Shown here piece by piece: positions 31,090 to 37,632 of a stretch of DNA of 37,632 nucleotides (position 1 is the first letter of the stretch; each line of letters opens with the position of its first letter). Below the pieces are notes generated by a model, which ran no database searches, was not told the DNA's origin, and was given only the letters and a program-made list of their open reading frames with translations. Origin of the DNA: an uncultured Pelagibacteraceae bacterium (GTDB lineage Bacteria; Pseudomonadota; Alphaproteobacteria; Pelagibacterales; Pelagibacteraceae); contig CACGED010000012.1 in NCBI GenBank assembly GCA_902571975.1, positions 1 to 37,632 of the forward strand, in the 5' to 3' direction. The position numbers and the translations under genes are program-made.

Positions 31090-34082
31090 GCTCTTACTCT
31101 CTTTCCTTCAGGATCAACATAATGAGATGAAACAATTTCCACAGGAATAGTTTTATTTTTTAAAGGTGACATAGCAAATAGCTTTTGTCCTATCATATTT
31201 TTACCATCTTTAATTATCGCAAGTGAGAATGGATTATCATACTCAACACTCCAACATGATGCTGAGACATGACCTAATTTAGGGTTTGGAAGTTTTGCTT
31301 TAGGGTCTTTAACAATATATGAACCTTCAGGAATACTTGTTGTTTTGTCTAATGGAACAACACCTACAATTTTTTCTCTATCCGGTTTTATGAAAGCTGA
31401 TCTACCTAAAGATCTTTTACCAATAAAGTCTTTTTTCTTACTTACCAAACCTTCAAGCGATGCATCATGAGGAATTGTTCTTCCATCAAGCTCAGAACCA
31501 GCAACGTGACCCATTTCTATCCTTAAAGTAGACAGGGCCTCAGTTCCATATGGCTGTATTTGAAATTCTTTACCAACTTCGATAATTTTTTCCCACATGA
31601 AATTACCGTAGTCTGACTCCACATTAACTTCATAAGCAAGCTCTCCTGAAAATGAAATTCTATAAATCTTTGCAGGAATGCCAAATAAATCAGCCTCTTT
31701 GTAACCCATAAATGGTAGAGCTTCATTAGATACATCAGTATTTGTAAATAATTTCATTAGTAATGCTCTTGAATTTGGGCCTGCTATTGCAGCACCAGCC
31801 CATTGCTCTGTTGTTGAAACTACATTCACATTTAATTCTGGCCAAACTAGCTGCAAATAATATTCTAAATGAGATAGGACATTGGCTGCCTGGGCTGTTG
31901 TAGTTGTCATGTGGTAATGATTTTCAGAAATTCTTGTTGTTGTTCCATCATCCATCACAATTCCATCTTCTCTTAGCATCACTCCATATCTTGCTTTACC
32001 AACTGGTAGCTTAAGCCATGCATTAGTATAAACTCTATTTAAAAATTCTGCAGCATCGGGACCTTTAACATCTATTTTTCCTAAAGTAGTTACATCACAT
32101 ACACCTACATTTTTTCTTACATTTTTTGCTTCTCTTTTTGAAGCTTCAAATAATGTTTCATTTCCTTGCTTATAGTATCTTGGTCTCAACCAAACTCCAG
32201 CATCAACAAATACTGCATTATTTTTTTCGTGCCAATCGTGCATTGGTGATTTTCTTGTCGGTTTAGAATGTTTGCCGACTTCTCTTCCCACAATTGCTCC
32301 AATTGAAACAGGTGTATAAGGTGGCCTAAATGTAGTGTGGCCAACTTGTGGTACAACTTTATTTTCAATGTCTGACACTAATTGTAAACCATTAAGATTA
32401 CTTGTCTTTCCTTGATCTGTTGCCATTCCAAGGGTGGTATATCTTTTTACATGTTCGATTGATCTAAAACCTTCTCTTAATGCCAACTCTATATCTGTTA
32501 CAGCCACATCGTTTTGAAAATCTAAAAATCTTTTGTAAGATTTACCTTTTGGCAATGGAACACACCAAAACTTGTCATGCTCTGTAGATTTTTTTTCAAC
32601 TACTGTTGGAATAGAAACTTTATTATTATTTTCAGTTATATTGTTTGAGACTTCGTATCCTTTATTAAATGCTTCATTAATAGTTTCCTCTAAAGTAAAT
32701 TTACCATTTGCTGAACCAATAGTGTTTTCTTTCTGTTTAGATTTTTTTGGAATGAATGCATCTATTTTCTCATTAAATTCAGATTTATTTCCGGATTGTG
32801 ATGCTAAGTGAATTGATGGTGTCCAAAACCCTGAAACACAAATACAATCACATTCAATATTTTCTATATTTGATAAATCTTTTTTATTATCAGATATTTT
32901 TGCAATATCAGCTGATTTGACTTTTTTGTATCCCTTGGCAGCCACAACTACATGAGAAAACTTTATTTCAATTCCTAAATTTTTGGCTTCGCTAATAATG
33001 TCTGAAGATGGTTCTTTTCTAGTATCTAAAATTAATGGATTAACACCATTTTTTTTGAATTCTATAGCAGTTTCATATCCACTGTCATTATTAGTAAATA
33101 TCAATGGTTTTTTTCCAACTAAAACTCCATAAACCTTCATATATTCTTTAGCTGCAGAGGATAACATTACACCTGGAGTATCATTATTACCAAATACTAG
33201 AGGTCTTTCAATTGAACCAGATGAAATTAGAACTTCTTTTGCTCTTATGTACCACAAACGTTGTTTGGGTAAATATTTTTGGGTTTTAGGTAAGTGGTCA
33301 CCTATTCGTTCTGACATTACTAACATGTTATGATCATAATAACCAAATACCTGTGATCTATTTTTTACAATTACATTAGACATTGACTTTAATTCTGTAA
33401 TTATTTTCTCTGACCATTCAACACCAGTTTGATTGCCAATATTTACATCGCTAGTTAACAGGCTTCCCCCATATCTTGGTTTATCTTCAGCTAAAATTAC
33501 GCGCGCTCCATTTTTTGCTGCTGCGTATGCACTTGCTAAACCTGAAGGTCCTGATCCAGTAATCAATAAATCACAATATTCATATTTGTGTTCATATCTT
33601 TCTTTATCATGTTTGATTGATGCTTCTCCAAAACCTGCTGCCATTCTAATAAAAGGTTCATAAATTTTATACCAAAAGCTTGGTGGCCACATAAAAGTTT
33701 TATAATAAAACCCAGCCGGAAAAAACATTTTTAAAAAATTATTAATTGCGCCAATATCAAAGTTTACACTAGGCCAACAGTTTACACTTTTAACTTCTAA
33801 ACCTTCAAAAATCTCCTGTTCAGTAGCTCTAATATTAGGATCTCTTTCATTATTTCTTTCTAGTTGTAAAATTGCATAAGGTTCATCAACACCAACTCCA
33901 AAAAAACCTCTTGGTCTATGATATTTAAAACTTCTTCCAACAAGGTGCACTCCATTTGCTATTAGAGCAGAAGCAATAGTATCTCCTTCATAACCAAAAT
34001 ATTTTTTACCGTTGAATGTAAAAGAAATTTTTTTATTTCTATTTACCATTCCAATCTTATCTAATCTAAAATCTTGGGACAT
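31086..34082 (-). CDS. soxA: Sarcosine oxidase, alpha subunit
   Basis: Large subunit of 998 residues. It oxidises sarcosine together with SoxB and transfers the methylene group to THF, giving glycine, methylene-THF and hydrogen peroxide. Domains: an N-terminal ferredoxin-like domain (about 10-100, no Cys ligands, as usual in SoxA), a Rossmann NAD-binding domain with GSGPSG at 176-181, and a C-terminal GcvT-like folate domain from about residue 600 (ARYGVMLREDGIVMDDG carries the typical GcvT loop). Coupled to soxD upstream (TAATG at 34082) and soxG downstream. Confidence 0.97.
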   Translation of the reverse strand: MSQDFRLDKIGMVNRNKKISFTFNGKKYFGYEGDTIASALIANGVHLVGRSFKYHRPRGFFGVGVDEPYAILQLERNNERDPNIRATEQEIFEGLEVKSVNCWPSVNFDIGAINNFLKMFFPAGFYYKTFMWPPSFWYKIYEPFIRMAAGFGEASIKHDKERYEHKYEYCDLLITGSGPSGLASAYAAAKNGARVILAEDKPRYGGSLLTSDVNIGNQTGVEWSEKIITELKSMSNVIVKNRSQVFGYYDHNMLVMSERIGDHLPKTQKYLPKQRLWYIRAKEVLISSGSIERPLVFGNNDTPGVMLSSAAKEYMKVYGVLVGKKPLIFTNNDSGYETAIEFKKNGVNPLILDTRKEPSSDIISEAKNLGIEIKFSHVVVAAKGYKKVKSADIAKISDNKKDLSNIENIECDCICVSGFWTPSIHLASQSGNKSEFNEKIDAFIPKKSKQKENTIGSANGKFTLEETINEAFNKGYEVSNNITENNNKVSIPTVVEKKSTEHDKFWCVPLPKGKSYKRFLDFQNDVAVTDIELALREGFRSIEHVKRYTTLGMATDQGKTSNLNGLQLVSDIENKVVPQVGHTTFRPPYTPVSIGAIVGREVGKHSKPTRKSPMHDWHEKNNAVFVDAGVWLRPRYYKQGNETLFEASKREAKNVRKNVGVCDVTTLGKIDVKGPDAAEFLNRVYTNAWLKLPVGKARYGVMLREDGIVMDDGTTTRISENHYHMTTTTAQAANVLSHLEYYLQLVWPELNVNVVSTTEQWAGAAIAGPNSRALLMKLFTNTDVSNEALPFMGYKEADLFGIPAKIYRISFSGELAYEVNVESDYGNFMWEKIIEVGKEFQIQPYGTEALSTLRIEMGHVAGSELDGRTIPHDASLEGLVSKKKDFIGKRSLGRSAFIKPDREKIVGVVPLDKTTSIPEGSYIVKDPKAKLPNPKLGHVSASCWSVEYDNPFSLAIIKDGKNMIGQKLFAMSPLKNKTIPVEIVSSHYVDPEGKRVRA

Positions 34083-34351
34083 TATTCAGTTAGTTCATCT
34101 GCTTTATAAGTTTTAAAAATTTCATGAGTTGATGTATCTCTTTCAACTTTAATCCATTGTCTGCAGCCAGATATATGGTGCCATAACTCTAAATGTTTTC
34201 CTCTAGGACTTTTTCTTAAGTAAACAAAATTATCCCAATCTTGGTCGCTAATTTCCTTATTAAGCTCTGGTCGTTTTACTGTTGCATCTCCACCATAAAC
34301 AAACTCATTCTGTGATCTTGATCCACAATGTGGACAAAATATATAGAGCAT
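34082..34351 (-). CDS. soxD: Sarcosine oxidase, delta subunit
   Basis: Zinc-binding subunit of 89 residues. The four expected ligands are in place: Cys6 and Cys9 in FCPHCG, His59 and Cys63 in WHHISGCRQW. That pattern and the length identify SoxD with certainty. It sits directly after soxB (adjacent, no gap) and overlaps soxA by one base. The delta subunit stabilises the alpha/beta complex. Confidence 0.97.
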   Translation of the reverse strand: MLYIFCPHCGSRSQNEFVYGGDATVKRPELNKEISDQDWDNFVYLRKSPRGKHLELWHHISGCRQWIKVERDTSTHEIFKTYKADELTE

Positions 34352-35608
34352 TTAAGATATCCAAGTTTTGGTACCAAGACCTTTTTCATCAATTAAATCA
34401 CCAGTATTAAATCTATTTAAACTGTAACCTGCATTTAATTCATGAACTCTGTCTTGTGCAATTGTGTGTGCAAAAGTCCACCCAGAAGCTGGAGTAGCCT
34501 TAAATCCACCATAACACCAGCCACAATTTAAGTATAAGCCATCAATATGTGTTTTATCAATAATTGGTGAACCGTCCATAGACATGTCCATTATTCCACC
34601 CCAAGTTCTTAACATTTTCAATTTGCTAAGAAATGGAAACATCGCAATTCCTTCTGTCAATACGTGTTGGAGTGTTGGTAAATTTCCTCTTTGAGAGTAA
34701 CTATTATATCCGTCCAAGTCTCCACCCATAACCATCTCTCCTTTATCTGATTGACTACAATAAAAGTGACCTGCACCAAATGTAACAACATGGTCAAGTA
34801 AAGGTTTAACCGGTTCTGATACACATGCTTGAAGTAGATGAGTTTCAATTGGTAATGTCATGTTCAACATTTCTGCTAAAATATTTGTACTACCTGCAAC
34901 ACACAAACCAACTTTTTTTGCTTTGATATCTCCTCTAGATGTTCTTACGCCAACTATTTTTCCGTTAGTAACATCAAATCCTGTAACCTCACAATTTTGA
35001 ATTATATCGACACCCATCGAGTCTGCTTGTCTTGCATATCCCCAAGCAACAGCATCATGTCTAGCAGTTCCAGCACTTGGCTGCATCAATCCTCCAAAAA
35101 TTGGAAATCTTACATTGTCTGAAAAATCTGCCATTGGAATTCGTTTTTGAACTTCTTCCCTATTTAATAAAACTGCATCAATTCCATTTAGGCGCATTGA
35201 ATTTCCTCTTCTAGAGTATGCATTCATTTGGGCATCTGAATGAGCAAGATTAATTATTCCTCTTGGAGAAAACATAACATTATAATTCAAATCCTGACTC
35301 ATCTTTCTCCATAGATCCATGCCAAACTCACTGAACAAAGCATTGTCATCATGCATATAGTTTGATCTAATTATTGTAGTGTTCCTTCCAACATTGCCTC
35401 CACCTATCCATCCTTTTTCAATGATGGCTACATTTGTAATATTGTGCTCTTTAGCTAAGTAGTATGCAGTTGCTAAACCGTGACCTCCGCCACCAATAAT
35501 GATTACATCATATTCCTTTTTAGGGGTTGGGTCTTTCCAGGCTACTTCCCAGTTTTGATGATCTGAGAATGCATTTTTAATTAGACTAAAAACTGAGTAT
35601 TTTTGCAT
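34352..35608 (-). CDS. soxB: Sarcosine oxidase, beta subunit
   Basis: Catalytic flavoprotein of 418 residues that oxidises the sarcosine methyl group. The FAD-binding loop GGGGHG is at residues 39-44. His184 in GTARHDAVAWG corresponds to the His that carries covalent FMN in known SoxB. LNCGWCYGGFKATPASG near the end closes the active site. It is the first gene of soxBDAG, divergent from fhs across 128 bases of very A/T-rich DNA in which I could not identify a reliable promoter or riboswitch. The order B-D-A-G is the usual one. Confidence 0.97.
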   Translation of the reverse strand: MQKYSVFSLIKNAFSDHQNWEVAWKDPTPKKEYDVIIIGGGGHGLATAYYLAKEHNITNVAIIEKGWIGGGNVGRNTTIIRSNYMHDDNALFSEFGMDLWRKMSQDLNYNVMFSPRGIINLAHSDAQMNAYSRRGNSMRLNGIDAVLLNREEVQKRIPMADFSDNVRFPIFGGLMQPSAGTARHDAVAWGYARQADSMGVDIIQNCEVTGFDVTNGKIVGVRTSRGDIKAKKVGLCVAGSTNILAEMLNMTLPIETHLLQACVSEPVKPLLDHVVTFGAGHFYCSQSDKGEMVMGGDLDGYNSYSQRGNLPTLQHVLTEGIAMFPFLSKLKMLRTWGGIMDMSMDGSPIIDKTHIDGLYLNCGWCYGGFKATPASGWTFAHTIAQDRVHELNAGYSLNRFNTGDLIDEKGLGTKTWIS

Positions 35609-35736
35609 TTTTTAATTTTATCCAATTAAACATAAATTTTTTCTTATTTTTTATATATATATTTTTTAGATGTTTAAAATCCAACCAAAAAAGTATAGAC
35701 ATTTTGCACATTAAACAATTATAAATTTTAAACTAA
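35609..35736. other. Divergent spacer between soxB and fhs
   Basis: 128 bases of nearly pure A/T separate the two divergent one-carbon genes. It must hold both promoters. I see runs such as TTTTTTATATATATATTTTTTAG but no -35/-10 pair with clear spacing, no strong hairpin and no recognisable riboswitch. Shared regulation of sarcosine oxidation and Fhs is plausible from position alone. Confidence 0.5.
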
Positions 35737-37413
35737 ATGTCGAAATCAGATATCCAAATAGCTCGTGAAGCAAAAATGAAACCTATCCAAGAGATTTTGG
35801 ATGGCGTGGGAGTACCTGATAAAGCTGAGGCATATAGTCCAATAAGTAGGTATATAGCTAAAATCAAACTTGAATACCTAGAAAAATTTAAAGAAAAAAA
35901 GGATGGGAAATTAATATTAGTAACTGCAATTACGCCCACACCAGCAGGAGAAGGAAAGACAACAACTTCTGTAGGATTGTCAGATGGACTAAATAAAATA
36001 GGTAAAAAATCTATTGTTTGTTTAAGAGAACCAAGTCTTGGTCCCTCGTTTGGAATGAAGGGTGGAGCCGCTGGTGGTGGATATGCTCAAGTAGTTCCAA
36101 TGGAACAAATAAATCTTCATTTTACTGGAGATTTTCATGCAATCACATCTGCACATAATCTTTTATCTGCATTAATAGATAACCATATATATTGGGGAAA
36201 CAAATTAAACATAGATGTTAGACGAATAGTTTGGAAAAGAGTTCTCGATATGAATGATCGAGCTTTGAGATCTATAAATATAAATCTTGGAGGTGTTGCA
36301 AATGGATTTCCAAGAGAAGATGGCTTTGATATTACAGTTGCTTCAGAAATAATGGCAATCTTTTGTCTATCAAATGATTTGCATGATCTTGAAAATAGAA
36401 TTGGTAAAATTACTGTTGCTTATACTAGAGATAAAAAACCAATATATGCAAAAGATTTAAACGCACATGGGCCAATGACTGTATTGTTAAAAGATGCTAT
36501 TAGACCCAACGTAACACAAACTCTGGAAAACAATCCTGCAATCATTCATGGTGGACCATTTGCAAATATTGCTCATGGATGTAATTCTGTTTTGGCAACT
36601 AAAACAGCATTAAAACTTTCTGATTATGTTGTAACAGAAGCTGGATTTGGTGCTGACCTAGGTGCAGAAAAATTTCTAGATATTAAATGTAGAAAATCAG
36701 GATTAAAACCAAGTTGTGTTGTGATTGTTGCAACTATAAGAGCGCTAAAGATGCATGGCGGAGTTAAAAAAGATGAATTAAAAAATGAAAATGTCGATGC
36801 AGTTAAAAAGGGACTGGTTAATTTAGAAAGACATATAGAAAATATTCAAAAATTTGGATTACCTGTAACAGTAGCTATAAATCACTTTGTTTTAGATACT
36901 GATAAAGAAGTTGATGAAGTTACCAGGTTTTGTGAACAAAAAGGTATTAAAGCCTCTATATCAAAGCATTGGGAAAAAGGCGGAGAAGGTGCAATTGATT
37001 TAGCAAATGATGTGGTTGGATTATGTGAAAAAGATAGTAATTTTAAATTTTTATACGATGATAAAACATCATTGTTTAAAAAAATAGAAACAATAGCTAA
37101 GGAACTTTATAGAGCAAGCGAAGTTGTTGCAGATACTAAAATTAGAGACCAATTAAAAGCTTTTGAAGAAAGAGGTTACCAATCATTACCAATTTGTATT
37201 GCAAAAACTCAATATAGTTTTTCTACTGACCCCAATCTTAAAGGAGCACCTTCAGGTCATGTATTACCAATAAGAGAGGTAAGACTGTCATCAGGAGCGG
37301 AATTTATCGTTGTTGTATGCGGTGCAATAATGACAATGCCAGGATTACCAAAAGTGCCAGCAGCTGACTCAATTCGAATTAATGAAAAAGGTGAAACAGA
37401 AGGTTTATTTTAA
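35737..37413 (+). CDS. fhs: Formate-tetrahydrofolate ligase
   Basis: Interconverts formate, ATP and THF with 10-formyl-THF; in one-carbon oxidation it runs towards formate and yields ATP. The 558-residue length is standard. The nucleotide-binding loop [14 protein letters not shown] (about residues 67-80) is clear, as are [23 protein letters not shown] (shown by its end [11 protein letters not shown]) and [14 protein letters not shown]. The ending [13 protein letters not shown] is typical. It is divergent from soxBDAG, the source of methylene-THF, and its 3' end overlaps the convergent amidotransferase gene by nine bases. Confidence 0.98.
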   Translation: MSKSDIQIAREAKMKPIQEILDGVGVPDKAEAYSPISRYIAKIKLEYLEKFKEKKDGKLILVTAITPTPAGEGKTTTSVGLSDGLNKIGKKSIVCLREPSLGPSFGMKGGAAGGGYAQVVPMEQINLHFTGDFHAITSAHNLLSALIDNHIYWGNKLNIDVRRIVWKRVLDMNDRALRSININLGGVANGFPREDGFDITVASEIMAIFCLSNDLHDLENRIGKITVAYTRDKKPIYAKDLNAHGPMTVLLKDAIRPNVTQTLENNPAIIHGGPFANIAHGCNSVLATKTALKLSDYVVTEAGFGADLGAEKFLDIKCRKSGLKPSCVVIVATIRALKMHGGVKKDELKNENVDAVKKGLVNLERHIENIQKFGLPVTVAINHFVLDTDKEVDEVTRFCEQKGIKASISKHWEKGGEGAIDLANDVVGLCEKDSNFKFLYDDKTSLFKKIETIAKELYRASEVVADTKIRDQLKAFEERGYQSLPICIAKTQYSFSTDPNLKGAPSGHVLPIREVRLSSGAEFIVVVCGAIMTMPGLPKVPAADSIRINEKGETEGLF

Positions 37414-37632
37414 AAGATAATTAAGCCAGTTTTCAAGTTCACGCATTCTAAGATCTTTATTTGTAACCTTATTTTCTTCATCAATCATTTTTACATGATT
37501 ATTTATCTCTTGCTCATCAACAAAAGCATTATTATTTAAAAGACGATCTTTTCTGAAATGTATTAGGCTTATCATTTTATCGTAAGTAATTTCAGGATGA
37601 TATTGAATACCCCATATATCACTCGCTGCAGA
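37405..37632 (-). CDS. Class I glutamine amidotransferase, C-terminal end (runs off right edge)
   Basis: 75 codons in the minus frame run from the right edge to a TAA at 37405-37407. The visible start contains [10 protein letters not shown], where the HPE segment holds the catalytic His and Glu of class I glutamine amidotransferases (GuaA/CarA/PuuD-like fold). A charged tail of about 50 residues follows. The gene's catalytic Cys and start lie outside the window. The tail resembles stand-alone GMP synthase-like amidotransferases rather than full GuaA. It overlaps fhs by nine bases tail to tail. Confidence 0.75.
   Translation of the reverse strand, partial: SAASDIWGIQYHPEITYDKMISLIHFRKDRLLNNNAFVDEQEINNHVKMIDEENKVTNKDLRMRELENWLNYLLK

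Noticed and set aside
35609..35736. Riboswitch or promoter pair in the soxB/fhs spacer
   Set aside because: The sequence is nearly all A/T; any -10 match is expected by chance and no -35 with proper spacing or conserved hairpin was found.
1..37632. tRNA or rRNA genes, CRISPR arrays, insertion sequences, prophage genes, defence systems
   Set aside because: I looked through spacers and genes on both strands and saw no cloverleaf-like segment, direct repeat array, transposase, integrase or known defence motif; spacers are too short to hide most of these.

Overview
The window reads as a piece of a streamlined, AT-rich marine alphaproteobacterial chromosome, most likely SAR11 (Candidatus Pelagibacter or a close relative). 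The reasons are the low GC, spacers of often 0-20 bases, nine one-base TAATG stop/start overlaps, tail-to-tail genes with no gap, and the gene content: a glycine betaine-type ABC transporter, dimethylglycine dehydrogenase, sarcosine oxidase, formate-THF ligase and an ETF chain. I see no tRNA, rRNA, CRISPR, insertion sequence or phage genes, and no gene-free stretch longer than 300 bases.

Layout. 1-3553 (minus): an iron(III) ABC uptake locus with the N-terminal half of the permease, a peroxiredoxin, a tiny Cys-rich ORF and the binding protein, whose promoter is overlapped by two perfect 7-1-7 Fur-type palindromes; then a LysR regulator. 3553-6095: acrylyl-CoA reductase (AcuI-like), folE, hisI and a DUF2237 gene. 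6096-17470 (minus): one closely packed gene train. In transcription order it is a SAM methyltransferase, a Rieske oxygenase, a SET protein, an APS-kinase-like P-loop protein, a small nucleotidylyltransferase, an ECHDC3-like crotonase, a CoA-binding protein, a flavodoxin-fold reductase, a DUF4864 protein, a 71-residue membrane protein, dimethylglycine dehydrogenase, ETF beta, ETF alpha and ETF-ubiquinone oxidoreductase. 17614-22284 (plus): betaine-type binding protein and permease (the ATPase is not here), a short MetF-like protein, a DmdA/GcvT-superfamily demethylase, and a YIP1-like membrane protein split by a frameshift at an A6 tract. 22281-25677 (minus): a four-gene cassette of unknown function (M19-like peptidase missing metal ligands, 551-residue unknown, DUF3726, 55-residue double-CxxC protein). 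25765-30498: purE, purK, an SRAP protein, a GNAT acetyltransferase, a 146-residue unknown and an MFS/BT1-like transporter. 30502-35608 (minus): soxBDAG. 35737-37413 (plus): fhs. At the right edge is the end of a class I glutamine amidotransferase gene.

How it fits together. Much of the window appears to be a methylated-amine and one-carbon locus. Betaine-like compounds would be taken up (17614-19557). N-methyl groups could be removed by a Rieske oxygenase, dimethylglycine dehydrogenase and sarcosine oxidase, and possibly by the uncharacterised DmdA/GcvT-like enzyme. Electrons from dimethylglycine dehydrogenase would go through ETF to ubiquinone. The methylene-THF would be handled by a MetF-like protein and by Fhs for ATP recovery. 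FolE is a general folate/pterin biosynthesis gene and the BT1-like transporter might carry folates. The best leads for something undescribed are the MetF-like/DmdA-like pair, the Rieske enzyme with a glutamate at the inter-subunit bridging position, the APS-kinase-like/nucleotidylyltransferase/SET cluster, and the four-gene M19/DUF3726 cassette. All family calls come from reading motifs by eye and from memory of the families; no database search was run.
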